Below, piece after piece: positions 37,909 through 48,934 of a stretch of 64,000 bases of DNA. Made by a program: the position numbers and the translations under genes. The notes beneath the pieces are model-generated. The model made no database searches and had not been told where the DNA came from. It saw only the letters and a list, made by a program, of their open reading frames with translations. Position 1 is the first letter of the stretch. Each line of letters starts with the position of its first letter. Source of the stretch: Pseudomonas sp. Irchel 3E13 (GTDB lineage Bacteria > Pseudomonadota > Gammaproteobacteria > Pseudomonadales > Pseudomonadaceae); contig NZ_FYDX01000002.1 in assembly GCF_900187455.1 (NCBI RefSeq), positions 434,001-498,000 of the forward strand, in the 5' to 3' direction.

Positions 37909-40485
37909 ATGTCTACCGGATCCACCCGTCGAGTCACCCCACGTACACCAGGCCTGCAGCGTTGCACGCTGTCCCTGTTGACCCTGGCCATGCTCGCCAG
38001 CGGCGCCTGCAGCCTGCCGGCCCTGGCCGCCGAACCGGCGCAAGCCCCGGCCCAGCGCATGGGTGACTACCGCTTCGCCATCGCCCAGCAACCACTGGTT
38101 TCGGCACTGAACGCCTTCACCGCGGTCACCGGCTGGCAGATCGGCCTGTCCGCCGAACTGGCCGAAGGCGTCGCCTCGCCGGGCGTGCAAGGCTCCCTGT
38201 CGCCCGAGCAAGCCCTGCAGCGCCTGCTGACCGGCACCGGCCTGAACTACCGCAAGCTCAGCAACAACAACGTGGTGATCGAGCGCACCCGATCCCAGGC
38301 CATCGCCCTGCAACAGGTGACCGTCAGCGCCACCCGCAGCGCCCAGGACGTCAGCCAGGTGCCCAGCACCGTCACCGTGCAGACCCGCGAACAGCTCGAC
38401 CGGCAGAACGTCAACAGCATCAAGGATCTGGTGCGCTACGAACCGGGCGTGTCGGTCAGCGGCACCGGCCAGCGCAGCGGCCTGAACGGCTACAACATCC
38501 GCGGCATCGACGGCGAGCGAATCCTCACCCAGATCGACGGCGTGGCCATTCCCGACAGCTACTTCTTCGGCCCGTACGCGCAAACCCAGCGCAATTACGT
38601 CGACCCGGAAATCGTCAAGCGCGTGGAAATCCTCCGCGGCCCGGCCTCGGTGCTCTACGGCAGCAACGCCATCGGCGGCGCGGTGAGCTATTTCACCCTC
38701 GACCCGGACGACATCATCAAGCCCGGCCAGGACGTCGGCGCCCGCCTGAAAACCGGCTACAGCTCGGCCGACAACAGCTGGCTCAAATCCGGCACCGTGG
38801 CCGCCCGCCAGGGTGACTTCGACGGCCTGCTGCACCTGAGCCGTCGCGACGGCCACGAGACCGAGTCCTACGCCGACCACGGCGGTACCGGCCTGAACCG
38901 CACCGCCGCCAACCCCGAGGACGTGCAAACCACCAACGTGCTCGCCAAGCTGGGCTGGAACTACGCCGACGACGCACGCCTGGCGCTGACCTACGAGCAC
39001 TACAAGGACGACCGCGACCTCAACCAGAAAAGCGCCGTCGGCGGCCCGTTCACCCCGAGCCCGCTGAACTTCTACCAGAACCGCACCGGCAGTGACGTGG
39101 TCACCCGCGAGCGCATCGGCATCGCCAACGAGTTCGGCCTCGACAGCCTGCTGGCCGACCACGTGAAGTGGAGCCTGAACTACCAGATCGGCAAGACTGA
39201 CCAGCGCACCGAAGAAATCTACCGGCCGATGGTCTACACCCTGTACCGCGATCGCAAGACCACCTACAAGGACCGTCAGTGGATCCTCGACGCCCAGTTG
39301 GACAAGGCCTTCAGCCTTGGTGAAACCGAACATCTGCTGACCTATGGCGCGACCTTCAAGCAGAACAAGGTCACCGGCTCGCGCAGCGGCACCGCCACCT
39401 GCCTGACCACCGGTTTCGGCTGCGTCGCCGGGCGCCCACTGGCGTCCAGCGCGCTGGTCGAAGTCAGCGACTTCCCGGACCCGACCGTCAACACCTACAG
39501 CGCCTTCGCCCAGGATGAAATCCGCTGGAACCAGTGGACCTTCCTGCCGGGCGTGCGCTACGACCAGACCCGCCTCAAGCCTCGCGCCACCGACGAGTTC
39601 CTGCGCGGCATCGCGTCCACCAACGAGCCGGTCAACCTGGAAGAGAAGAAGTGGCACCGCGTCTCGCCCAAGTTCGGCGTGACCTACGCCTTCAACGACA
39701 ACTACACGTGGTACGGCCAGTACGCCGAGGGCTTCCGCACCCCGACCGCCAAGGCGCTCTATGGTCGCTTCGAAAACCCGGGCCAGGGCTACAGCGTGCA
39801 GGGCAACCCGAACCTGGAACCGGAGAAGAGCAAGAGCTACGAAACCGGTCTGCGCGGCAACTTCGACGCGGGCAACTTCGATGTGGCGGTGTTCTATAAC
39901 AAGTACCGCGATTTCATCAACGAAGACGCGGTGCAGGGCTCTGACATCAACAAGGACTTCGAAGCCAACAACATCAAGAACGCCACCATCAAGGGCGCGG
40001 AGTTCAAAGGCCGTCTGAACCTCGATCACTTCGGCGCACCTGCCGGCCTGTACACCCAGGCCTCGCTGGCCTACGCCTGGGGCAAGAACGAAGACACCGG
40101 CCAGCCGATCAACAGCGTGAACCCGCTGACCGGCGTGTTCGGCCTGGGCTACGAGCAGGAGCAGTACGGTGCACTGGTCAGTTGGACACTGGTCAAGCGC
40201 AAGAACCGGGTCGACGACCAGAGCTTCTTCGCCCCGGACGGCACCAGCAAACAGTTCCGCAGCCCGGGCTACGGCGTGCTCGACCTGACCGGGTTCTACA
40301 AGGTCACCGACGACGTCACCGTCAACGCCGGCCTGTACAACCTGACCGACAAGAAATACTGGCAGTGGGATGACGTCCGCGGCTACGACGGCCTGGGCGA
40401 AGCTGCCGCCACCGCGCCGGCCAACATGGATCGCCTGACCATGCCGGGTCGCAACTTTGCGATCAATCTGGTGTGGGATATCTGA
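37909..40485 (+). CDS. TonB-dependent heme/hemoprotein receptor with N-terminal signalling domain
   Basis: This 858-residue outer-membrane receptor has a signal sequence, an N-terminal STN signalling domain (residues about 50-120; FAIAQQPLVSALNAFTAVTG), a TonB box region with QQVTVSATR, a plug domain and a barrel. The FRAP-like motif EGFRTPTAKALYG and NPNL motif QGNPNLEPEKS are characteristic of heme receptors. The ATG at 37909 follows a GGGAGC site; an earlier TTG start is unlikely. With the sigma and FecR genes before it and heme oxygenase after it, it forms a surface-signalling heme-uptake system. Confidence 0.9.
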   Translation: MSTGSTRRVTPRTPGLQRCTLSLLTLAMLASGACSLPALAAEPAQAPAQRMGDYRFAIAQQPLVSALNAFTAVTGWQIGLSAELAEGVASPGVQGSLSPEQALQRLLTGTGLNYRKLSNNNVVIERTRSQAIALQQVTVSATRSAQDVSQVPSTVTVQTREQLDRQNVNSIKDLVRYEPGVSVSGTGQRSGLNGYNIRGIDGERILTQIDGVAIPDSYFFGPYAQTQRNYVDPEIVKRVEILRGPASVLYGSNAIGGAVSYFTLDPDDIIKPGQDVGARLKTGYSSADNSWLKSGTVAARQGDFDGLLHLSRRDGHETESYADHGGTGLNRTAANPEDVQTTNVLAKLGWNYADDARLALTYEHYKDDRDLNQKSAVGGPFTPSPLNFYQNRTGSDVVTRERIGIANEFGLDSLLADHVKWSLNYQIGKTDQRTEEIYRPMVYTLYRDRKTTYKDRQWILDAQLDKAFSLGETEHLLTYGATFKQNKVTGSRSGTATCLTTGFGCVAGRPLASSALVEVSDFPDPTVNTYSAFAQDEIRWNQWTFLPGVRYDQTRLKPRATDEFLRGIASTNEPVNLEEKKWHRVSPKFGVTYAFNDNYTWYGQYAEGFRTPTAKALYGRFENPGQGYSVQGNPNLEPEKSKSYETGLRGNFDAGNFDVAVFYNKYRDFINEDAVQGSDINKDFEANNIKNATIKGAEFKGRLNLDHFGAPAGLYTQASLAYAWGKNEDTGQPINSVNPLTGVFGLGYEQEQYGALVSWTLVKRKNRVDDQSFFAPDGTSKQFRSPGYGVLDLTGFYKVTDDVTVNAGLYNLTDKKYWQWDDVRGYDGLGEAAATAPANMDRLTMPGRNFAINLVWDI

Positions 40486-40490
40486 TCTGA

Positions 40491-41788
<1,298 letters not shown>

Positions 41789-41980
41789 CCTCACACATTG
41801 AAGTGTCCGGGAAAAGTTGACCGCCACACACAGGCCAAGATCTGTACCGATTTGATCAAGACCAACTTATCCGCCAACCTCATATTGTTTAATATTAGAC
41901 ATATATTTATACGCCCCCTGAACTCCTGAGCAGTCACTTCAGACTCAGCATGAAAAAAACCAGTCCTATCCTACTTCGAA

Positions 41981-42382
41981 TCAATAGCTTCGGTGGATAG
42001 AATCGACAAAACCACTCCGCAGATCAAGAGTACCAGCTACTTCCTTCCAGCGCCCATTATCCAGATATCCAATTACAGCCCTAATGGAGCTACCTACCTC
42101 CTCAACTGCTCCAAACTGAGACTCCTCACCTAACTGAGGTGCAGTATATGACTGCAAAAACACTCCATCAAGAGAGTACAAGTTCAGATTTCCTGAGGAG
42201 AACTCCTCATAACTTCCTACAATCGCAACAACCAAAGCATCATTCACATGGATAACTCCCACCGATATTGGTGGAAACGTCATCTTGACAGATGCCCTTC
42301 CACCAGACCACTCCCAGCACACGATAGGATTATTATCCCAAACCGTCCACTTTACATTTATACCAAAGATATTGTTACTCAC
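41981..42382 (-). CDS. hypothetical protein, candidate immunity protein
   Basis: This 133-residue acidic protein (MSNNIFGINVKWTVWDNNPI at the N-terminus) starts with GTG at 42382, eleven bases after the stop of a broken toxin-like reading frame. It is rich in W, S and G, has no signal peptide, and I recognise no domain. Its base composition is lower in GC than its neighbours, a sign of transfer. Small soluble proteins directly downstream of polymorphic toxin C-termini are usually cognate immunity proteins, which is the basis of the call. The frame is intact although the toxin is not. Confidence 0.5.
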   Translation of the reverse strand: MSNNIFGINVKWTVWDNNPIVCWEWSGGRASVKMTFPPISVGVIHVNDALVVAIVGSYEEFSSGNLNLYSLDGVFLQSYTAPQLGEESQFGAVEEVGSSIRAVIGYLDNGRWKEVAGTLDLRSGFVDSIHRSY

Positions 42383-42393
42383 TTATTGGTCCA

Positions 42394-42892
42394 CTATCGA
42401 TTGAGGGGAATTGGGGAACCTACAGGCTTAAAATACTCAAGCCTAGGATTCCACTTTATTCCCAAATCCAACAGCCACACTGCCTGACTACCTTCAAGCA
42501 GCCTCCCATTGACGTGGTCAACTTGAGGCCCGATTGGTCCTTCAAGCGCCTCAAATGGTTTAATCACTTCATAACGTTACATATAGGAAACATCACTTTT
42601 AAACTCCTCAGTAATTACCAGAATCTCACGCGCAAATTTATGACCTGGGATCTCTGAGAAATTTTTGCAAAACCACTTGGGCCGCTTGAACTTGGGTTGC
42701 ATCTACTACCATATTGAATTGCTCTCCAATCGTCATTTGACGAGGAGAAGCAGTATAACCCAGCGGCCATGGAGATTGGTTTGCTAACAAAGCCTCCTGT
42801 ACCAAGCGCTAAGCTGGATTGCCGCGTAACGAAACTCTGGAAAAGATACCATTTTCATACACATAACAATCAAGTGAACAACACTCCTTTTT
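42394..42892 (-). pseudogene. degraded polymorphic-toxin C-terminus
   Basis: On the minus strand successive frames give coherent protein: SLDCYVYENGIFSRVSLRGN; a TAG at 42809-42811; LVQEALLANQSPWPLGYTAS and MTIGEQFNMVVDATQVQAA; a frameshift near 42670; FAREILVITEEFKSDVSYM; a TAA at 42577-42579; then RYEVIKPFEALEGPIGPQVD and a stop at 42394. The YEVIKP...GPIGPQVD pattern resembles C-terminal toxin domains of RHS-type secreted proteins. Two stops and one shift make it non-functional. Frames further upstream to about 43100 look like further debris. Confidence 0.55.
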
Positions 42893-43088
42893 CTGGCCGT
42901 GACAGATTAGGTTTGGACGGCACCCCAACGCCAACCAGCGATAACAATGGAACATCACCATTATCTACAGTGGCAGAAGAGTAATTGCGGAACCCGTCAT
43001 AGATCTGCGCATCCTTCCCCATCACCGCCAGAGGGCTGTGGTTCAGGTTCAGACGCGTAAGCAAAAATATGCGTCTCGCCAAGGCTGA

Positions 43089-43217
43089 GCACCGGCCTAT
43101 CCGTCGACTGATATCCCTGCCCCCATCACCATCTCCCTGCCGCTGAAAATCATGCTGTTCCTGCTGATCGACGGTTGGGGGCTGATTACCCAGCCCTTGG
43201 TCCGCAGCGTCGTCTGA
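43089..43217 (+). pseudogene. C-terminal fragment of a FliP/SctR-type export protein
   Basis: Only the last 42 codons remain open. They end in PITISLPLKIMLFLLIDGWG and a short tail, which matches the extreme C-terminus of the FliP/YscR/SctR export-gate family (ISLPLKLMLFVLVDGW type). A stop precedes it in frame at 43086-43088. The full gene would be about 250 codons, so this is a deletion remnant of a flagellar or type III secretion locus. Confidence 0.62.
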
Positions 43218-43233
43218 GCACAGGCATGGATCC

Positions 43234-43842
43234 GACCCAAGCCGCAACGACGAAGAACAGGCACTCTGGCACGAGTGGCTCGCGCTCCGCTCCGCTGACA
43301 CCCGCGCGCGTCTGTTCTTCCACCACAGTCCTTGGGCACGGACCTTTGCGGGATACTGCTACAACCGCTACCCGCACCCGCTGGCGGAATGGGCTGACTA
43401 CCTCAACCTCACGTCCCAGGGGTTGCTGCAGGCCATCGACGGTTTTGATCCCTTACGCCAGGTGCGGTTTCGCACCTACGCCGAACCGTTTCTCAAGGGT
43501 GCGGTGCTCAAGGGGCTGGCTTGCTACATCAAGGATTCGCGCCCGGTCAGCCGGGACCGGCTGGCGGGCATCAGTAGTGAAGAGCGCTTCAGCGACAGTG
43601 ACGCTGATTTCGAGTTGGTGGTGAGCAGTGCGGTGGACTTGGCGTTTGGGTATTTTCTGGCGTTGGGGTCATTGCGGAAACACTGCCGGGCAATAGCCCG
43701 CTGAGTGCTTATGTGCAGGAGAGCAAGGACCACAGCCTGGGAGTGCTGATACAGCAACTGCAGGAGCGGGGACGGCAGATCATCGTTGGGCACTACTACC
43801 AGCAGATGAGCTTTGTGCAACTGGCGGAATTGTGGGGTTGAC
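43234..43842 (+). pseudogene. broken flagellar-type (FliA-like) sigma factor
   Basis: The frame from 43234 reads DEEQALWHEWLALRSADTRA and LFFHHSPWARTFAGYCYNRY, then GLLQAIDGFDPLRQVRFRTY, a sigma-70 region 2 pattern. No start codon with a ribosome-binding site is seen. Near 43668 the frame shifts and continues with LIQQLQERGRQIIVGHYYQQ and MSFVQLAELWG, the beginning of region 4, and stops before the helix-turn-helix is complete. Lack of a start, a frameshift and a truncated end make it a pseudogene. It lies just after the FliP fragment, suggesting both came from one locus. Confidence 0.68.
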
Positions 43843-43875
43843 CATCAGTAACACCGCTAACTGTTGGCCTATCGA

Positions 43876-43954
43876 ACCCCATCGCCGGCAAGCCGGCTCC
43901 CACACTATCCGTGGCGACACGCCCCCTGTGGGAGCTGGCTTGCCAGCGATGGGG
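43876..43954. repeat. REPIN, right border of the degenerate island
   Basis: CCCATCGCCGGCAAGCCGGC and the inverted TGTGGGAGCTGGCTTGCCAG with an ATGGGG end. It is nearly identical to the unit at 40502-40575 in the same orientation. Confidence 0.82.
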
Positions 43955-43972
43955 CCAATACAGTCCCCACCC

Positions 43973-44006
43973 AAAAAACCTCACCCCGCAAAGGTGAGGT
44001 TTTTTT
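43973..44006 (+). terminator. strong bidirectional terminator upstream of hemO
   Basis: AAAAAACCTCACC and GGTGAGGTTTTTTT pair around a 7-base loop. It blocks read-through from the island into hemO, so hemO needs its own promoter; the T-run also forms part of the ECF promoter block. Confidence 0.9.
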
Positions 44007-44039
44007 ACTGTCGCGCGTCTCCTTGCACGTCTAGTTACA
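44000..44039 (+). promoter_or_regulatory. ECF-sigma promoter of hemO
   Basis: TTTTTTTAC, 17 bases, CACGTCTAGTTACA: the same blocks and spacing as at 37798-37837 before the TonB receptor. It ends 29 bases before the hemO ATG. Confidence 0.65.
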
Positions 44040-44068
44040 AGGCCCGCCCCATTCGCAAGGAATTCTCA

Positions 44069-44677
44069 ATGACAGCCAACACCGAACGCGCCGCCCTGCG
44101 CTCGCAACGCCTGAACCAGGTCACCCACGCACCGCACGCCGAACTGGACGCTCTGGTCAAATCCCACGCACCGTTCGAAACCCGCGAGAACTTCGCCCGC
44201 TTCGTGGTCGCCCAGTACCTGTTCCAGAACGAACTGAAAGCGCTGTACACCGATCCGAAACTGATCGCCATTTTCCCTGACCTGGCCGATCGCTGCCGCG
44301 CCGACGCCGCGCGCCTGGACCTGGCCGACCTCGACACCGCCGTGCCCGCCGATTTCCCGGGCGCCCTGCAGAACCCGAGCCTGGGTGAAGCCCTGGCCTG
44401 GCTATTCGTCTCCGAAGGCTCCAAGCTCGGCGCCGCCTTCCTGATCAAGCGCGCCGCCGCCCTTGAGCTGTCCGACAGCTTCGGCGCCCGTCACCTCGGC
44501 GAACCTGCTGGCGGCCGTGCCGAAGGCTGGAAGAGCTTCACCCGCACCCTCGACAGCCTGGAACTGAGCCCGGAAGAAGACGCCGCCGCCGAACAAGGCG
44601 CGGTCGCCGCCTTCGAGCGTTTCACCCAGTTGCTGAAACACGCTTACGCAACTGCGCCTAAAGCCGAACTGGCCTAA
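44069..44677 (+). CDS. hemO: biliverdin-producing heme oxygenase
   Basis: This 202-residue protein of the bacterial HemO/PigA family opens heme to release iron. The N-terminal THAPHAELDALVKSHAPF region carries the likely proximal histidine, and WLFVSEGSKLGAAFLIKRAA contains the conserved glycine-rich distal helix. The ATG at 44069 has an AAGGA site; upstream in-frame sequence is REP and terminator DNA. It completes the heme pathway begun by the receptor gene at 37909. Confidence 0.92.
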   Translation: MTANTERAALRSQRLNQVTHAPHAELDALVKSHAPFETRENFARFVVAQYLFQNELKALYTDPKLIAIFPDLADRCRADAARLDLADLDTAVPADFPGALQNPSLGEALAWLFVSEGSKLGAAFLIKRAAALELSDSFGARHLGEPAGGRAEGWKSFTRTLDSLELSPEEDAAAEQGAVAAFERFTQLLKHAYATAPKAELA

Positions 44678-44684
44678 GTGTGCG

Positions 44685-44707
44685 CCGGCCATCATCATGA
44701 TGGCCGG
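44685..44707. other. perfect hairpin in the hemO-DUF454 gap
   Basis: CCGGCCATCAT and ATGATGGCCGG pair perfectly around one base, eight bases after the hemO stop. It lacks a T-run, so it may protect the hemO message rather than end it. Confidence 0.5.
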
Positions 44708-44735
44708 ATCACCCAACCGTGCCGTCGACGAGCCC

Positions 44736-45161
44736 ATGACCCAGCCACTCCGCTCCAAACTGTCCCGTCTGCTCTATGGCCTGCTGGCCTACGTCAGCCT
44801 GGGCATCGGCCTGATCGCCATCGTCGTGCCCGGCCTGCCCACCACCGAATTCATCCTCCTCGCCGCCTGGGCCGCCACCCGCAGCTCGCCGCGCTTGAGT
44901 GCCTGGCTGGAAAACCACCGGCTGTTCGGGCCGATCCTGCATAACTGGCGCAACGGCAAGGTGATCCAGCGCCGCGCCAAAGTCAGCGCCACCCTCAGCA
45001 TGCTGCTCTGCGCCACCGTGATGCTGGTGTTCCTCGAGCACCGCTGGCCGGTGTTTCTCGCCATCGGCGGCATGAGCCTGGGCAACCTGTGGATCTGGTC
45101 GCGCCCGGAATCGGTACCCATTGACCTGAAAAACCGCTCGTCGGCGCGCGCTCACGGCTAA
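44736..45161 (+). CDS. DUF454 (YbaN-family) inner-membrane protein
   Basis: This 141-residue protein has about three to four membrane helices and the family start [33 protein letters not shown]. The function of the family is unknown. Genes of this type often follow heme oxygenase in pseudomonads, as here. The ATG at 44736 is preferred over 44697, which lies within the hairpin. Confidence 0.8.
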   Translation: MTQPLRSKLSRLLYGLLAYVSLGIGLIAIVVPGLPTTEFILLAAWAATRSSPRLSAWLENHRLFGPILHNWRNGKVIQRRAKVSATLSMLLCATVMLVFLEHRWPVFLAIGGMSLGNLWIWSRPESVPIDLKNRSSARAHG

Positions 45162-45256
45162 AGTTTCCGGGCCGATGGCCTGATACCGCTAAGAGGGACC
45201 TGGCGAATCGAACCGTCAGGCTTAAAAAAATAATTGCCCATTTAGCGAGTACGTCC

Positions 45257-47395
45257 ATGTTCGACACGCTCTCCATCCGCCTGAAAATCATCCTGCTGTC
45301 CGGGATAAGCCTGTTGGGCGTGGTCGCCCTGATCGTTGGTATCAACCTCTACCAGTCACGCCAGAACGATGCTCTGGTGGGCGAGGCCAGCAGCGCCATG
45401 CTCACCCGCAACGTCCAGGCCCTGCTGCTGGCCCGCGCCAGCGAAAAAGCCGAGTTGCTGCAACGCACCTTCAGCGACAGCCAGACGGTGGCCACCGCGC
45501 TCGCCGACCAGGTTCTCGACCTGCGGCGCCTGGGTCAGCGCCAGTCGATCCCGGCCGGTGACCTGCGCCAGGCGATCAACCAGGCATTGCGCACCACCTT
45601 CGAACGCAACCCCGAGCTGCTCGGCGTCTGGATGGCCTTCGAGCCCGATACCCTCGACGGTCGCGACAGCGAATTCGCCAACGACGAGGCCCGCCTGAGC
45701 GGCGCCAGCGGCCGCTTCGGCAGCTACTGGAGCCGGGCTCAGGGCAGCGCCCTGAACACGGTCATCGGCAACACCGAACTGAACAACACCGAGCTCACCC
45801 TCAGCGGCTCGCCGTTCAACGTCTGGTACACCTGCTCCCGCGACAGCGGCAAACCCTGCCTGCTGGAGCCCTATGCCGATACGGTCGGCGGCAAACGGGT
45901 GCTGATGACCAGCATCACCCTGCCGTTGCTGGAAAACGGCAAGGTCATCGGCGTGACCGGCGTCGATATCGCTCTCGACTCGCTGCAAAGCGCTGCGGTG
46001 AAAGCCCAGCAATCGCTGTTCAACGGCGCCGGGCACCTGACCATCGCCTCGTCCAGCGGTGTGCTGGCAGCCAACAGCAACGATCCCGCGCTGGTCAGCA
46101 AGAAAATCGAAGACGCCTTCGGTGAACACGGCAAGCAACTGCTGCAGGCGTTCGCCAGCGGCCAGCCGCAAGTGTTCGAACGCGACGCGAATGTGCGCGC
46201 CCTGTTCCCGGTGCAGCCGATCAGCGACAACAAGCCCTGGGGCATCGTGATCGACCTGCCGCGTAACGTGCTGCTGGCCGACGCCATCAGCCTGCAGAAA
46301 ACCCTTGATGACGCCCGCACCGCCGGCACCCTGAAGGTGCTGCTGTTCGCCACCCTCGCCGGCCTCGGCGGGCTGTTGCTGATGTGGCTGACCGCTACCG
46401 GTGTGACCCGCCCGATCAATAGCGTGGCGCACATGCTCGAAGATATCGCCAGCGGCGAAGGCGACCTGACCCAGCGCCTGAACTACAGCCGTCGCGATGA
46501 GCTGGGCCGCCTGACCCAGGGCTTCAACCGCTTCCTCGACAAGCTGCAACCGACCATCGCGCAGATCAAGCAGAGCATCACCCAGGCCCGCGCCACCGCC
46601 GACCAGTCTTCGGACATCGCCCGCCGTACCAGCGAAGGCATGCATGTGCAGTTCCGCGAAATCGATCAGGTAGCCACCGCCTCCAACGAGATGAGCGCCA
46701 CCGCCCACGACGTTGCCAACAGTGCCTCCAGCGCCGCTGAAGCCGCCCGTGGCGCTGACCGTTCGGCCCGCGAAGGCATGGCGATCATCGAGCGCAGCAC
46801 CCGCGATATCGCTCACCTGGCCGACACCGTCAGCCTGGCGGTGGGCGAAGTGGAAACCCTGGCCAGCACCAGCGAGCAGATCGGTTCGGTACTGGAAGTG
46901 ATCCGCAGCATCGCCGAGCAGACCAACCTGCTGGCCCTCAACGCCGCCATTGAAGCGGCCCGCGCCGGCGAGAGCGGTCGCGGCTTCGCGGTGGTCGCCG
47001 ACGAGGTGCGCAACCTGGCCAAGCGCACGCAAGACTCAGTGGAAGAAATCCGCCATGTGATCGAGCGCCTGCAAACCCACACCCGCGACGTCGTCGCGAC
47101 CATGCACGCCAGCCACGAGAAAGCCCAGGAAAACGCCGGCCAGATCACCCACGCAGTTAAGGCGCTGGACCGCATCAGCGAAGCGGTGACGGTGATCAGC
47201 GACATGAACCTGCAGATCGCCAGCGCCGCCGAAGAACAGAGCGCGGTGGCCGAGGAGGTCAACCGCAACGTCTCGGCAATCCGCAGCGTGACCGAGACCC
47301 TGACCCATCAGGCCGACCAGTCGGCGCAGGTCAGCAGCCAGCTCAACAGCCTGTCGTCGCAGCAGATGAAGCTGATGGATCAGTTCAAGGTTTGA
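45257..47395 (+). CDS. methyl-accepting chemotaxis protein
   Basis: This 712-residue chemoreceptor has an N-terminal membrane helix (residues about 10-30), a large periplasmic double-Cache-like sensor ([31 protein letters not shown]), a second helix at about 355-378, HAMP and the cytoplasmic signalling domain with the hairpin tip [20 protein letters not shown]. It would send signals to CheA/CheW. The two-lobed Cache sensor is of the kind that binds amino or organic acids, but the ligand cannot be assigned. Confidence 0.93.
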   Translation: MFDTLSIRLKIILLSGISLLGVVALIVGINLYQSRQNDALVGEASSAMLTRNVQALLLARASEKAELLQRTFSDSQTVATALADQVLDLRRLGQRQSIPAGDLRQAINQALRTTFERNPELLGVWMAFEPDTLDGRDSEFANDEARLSGASGRFGSYWSRAQGSALNTVIGNTELNNTELTLSGSPFNVWYTCSRDSGKPCLLEPYADTVGGKRVLMTSITLPLLENGKVIGVTGVDIALDSLQSAAVKAQQSLFNGAGHLTIASSSGVLAANSNDPALVSKKIEDAFGEHGKQLLQAFASGQPQVFERDANVRALFPVQPISDNKPWGIVIDLPRNVLLADAISLQKTLDDARTAGTLKVLLFATLAGLGGLLLMWLTATGVTRPINSVAHMLEDIASGEGDLTQRLNYSRRDELGRLTQGFNRFLDKLQPTIAQIKQSITQARATADQSSDIARRTSEGMHVQFREIDQVATASNEMSATAHDVANSASSAAEAARGADRSAREGMAIIERSTRDIAHLADTVSLAVGEVETLASTSEQIGSVLEVIRSIAEQTNLLALNAAIEAARAGESGRGFAVVADEVRNLAKRTQDSVEEIRHVIERLQTHTRDVVATMHASHEKAQENAGQITHAVKALDRISEAVTVISDMNLQIASAAEEQSAVAEEVNRNVSAIRSVTETLTHQADQSAQVSSQLNSLSSQQMKLMDQFKV

Positions 47396-47448
47396 CCGAC
47401 TGGCCCGGATGTACTGCACTTGTCCCTTCGACTCAAGGAGGGACAACG

Positions 47449-48819
47449 ATGCTGAACAGGCTCGGCACCATCGCCCATGACCTCGCCCTGGCGCCTCCCA
47501 CGGAGGACGCCGTGCGCTTTTGCGCTGCGGGCGCCCTGCCCTCGGCCTTCGCCGTGACCGAAATAGCCGCCGTGAGCATCGCCGCAGCAGGGATCGCTAT
47601 CGCCGATCTCCTGGAACAGCAGACCGGCGAATACCCCAGCGTCCAGGTAGACCGCCGCCTGAGCGCCTTCTGGTTCGCCAGCAGCCTGCGCCCGCGCGGC
47701 TGGCAGGTGCCACCGTTGTGGGACCCGATCGCCGGCGACTATCAGACCCGCGACGGCTGGATCCGCCTGCACACCAACGCCCCGCACCATCGCGCCGTGG
47801 CGGAACGGGTGCTGGGCCCTGCCAGCGACCGCGAAGCCATGGCGCGGCAGGTGCTGGGCTGGTCGGCGGGGGAACTGGAAGACGCCATCGTCGAGTCTGG
47901 CGGCTGCGCGGCGCAGATGCGCGGTTGCCAGGACTGGTCGAACCATCCGCAAGGGCTGGCGGTAAACGCCGAGCCGCTGATCCACCGCCAGACCTTTGCC
48001 GGCGACGGCCGCCGCGTCTGGACCGGCAACCGCGAACGGCCGCTGGCCGGGGTGCGGGTGCTGGACCTGACGCGTATCCTCGCCGGCCCCACCGCCACCC
48101 GCCTGCTGGCCGGCTTCGGCGCCGATGTGCTGCGTATCGACCCGCCCGGCTGGGACGAACCCGGCGTCGCCGCCGAAGTCACCCTGGGCAAACGCTGCGC
48201 GCGGCTGGACCTGCACTCGACTGCCGACCGAGCCGTGTTCGAACGGCTGCTGAGTGAGGCCGACATCCTGATCCACGGCTATCGCGCCGATGCGCTGGAG
48301 CGCCTGGGTTACGGCGACGAACAGCGGCGCCGGTTGAACCCCGGCCTGATCGACGTCAGCCTCAACGCCTACGGCTGGACCGGGCCCTGGCGGTTGCGGC
48401 GGGGTTTCGACAGCCTGGTGCAGATGAGCACCGGCATTGCCCGCGAAGGCATGCGCTGGCAGCAGGCAAGTCGCCCGGTGCCGCTACCGGTGCAGGCGCT
48501 GGATCATGCCACCGGCTACCTGATGGCGGCTGCGGCGATCCGCGGCCTGAGCGAGCGCCTGGCCAGCGGAGCGGGCAGCCAGGCGCGGCTATCGCTGGCG
48601 CGGACGGCAAAATGGCTGGTAGTACAGGGGACGGTGTCGGCGGATTTGCCGTTGGCGGCGGAGACGGTGGATGACCTCGATGCCTGGCCAGAGCAAACCG
48701 CCTGGGGGCCGGCGCGGCGGCTCAAGCCGCCGTTGTTGGTAACCGGTGCACCGCTGAAGTGGGATCGGCCGGCTTCGGGGTTGGGGTCGGTTGAAGCCGG
48801 ATGGTCCGACAGTTGCTGA
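47449..48819 (+). CDS. CaiB/BaiF (class III) CoA-transferase family protein
   Basis: The protein has 456 residues. The family core RVLDLTRILAGPTATRLLAG, GADVLRIDPPG and the VSLNAYGWTGPW segment are clear, and an N-terminal partial repeat of the fold precedes them. The start at 47449 has an AAGGAGGG site. In class III CoA-transferases the catalytic aspartate lies in a VDVSMxD-type motif after a GxGQ turn; here that place reads GSQARLSLARTA, with no aspartate, so activity as a CoA-transferase is doubtful. No metabolic neighbour helps. Confidence 0.82.
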   Translation: MLNRLGTIAHDLALAPPTEDAVRFCAAGALPSAFAVTEIAAVSIAAAGIAIADLLEQQTGEYPSVQVDRRLSAFWFASSLRPRGWQVPPLWDPIAGDYQTRDGWIRLHTNAPHHRAVAERVLGPASDREAMARQVLGWSAGELEDAIVESGGCAAQMRGCQDWSNHPQGLAVNAEPLIHRQTFAGDGRRVWTGNRERPLAGVRVLDLTRILAGPTATRLLAGFGADVLRIDPPGWDEPGVAAEVTLGKRCARLDLHSTADRAVFERLLSEADILIHGYRADALERLGYGDEQRRRLNPGLIDVSLNAYGWTGPWRLRRGFDSLVQMSTGIAREGMRWQQASRPVPLPVQALDHATGYLMAAAAIRGLSERLASGAGSQARLSLARTAKWLVVQGTVSADLPLAAETVDDLDAWPEQTAWGPARRLKPPLLVTGAPLKWDRPASGLGSVEAGWSDSC

Positions 48820-48842
48820 TCGCGAGCAAGCTCGCTCCTACA
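48820..48842. repeat. REP sequence
   Basis: CGCGAGCAAGCTCGCTCCTA core, with a degenerate inverted partner near 48884-48910, between two convergent genes. Confidence 0.75.
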
Positions 48843-48934
48843 CGCTCAGAGGTCCTGTGGAGGCTATGCCCCAACTACTTCCGGTGTAGGAGCGAACGTG
48901 TCGGGGCGCCTAACCGTCGCGATAAGGCCAAACC

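Noticed and set aside
42870..43301. 143-codon minus-strand frame
   Set aside because: It mixes several frames of toxin debris and lies opposite the FliP fragment; no single coherent protein is read along it.
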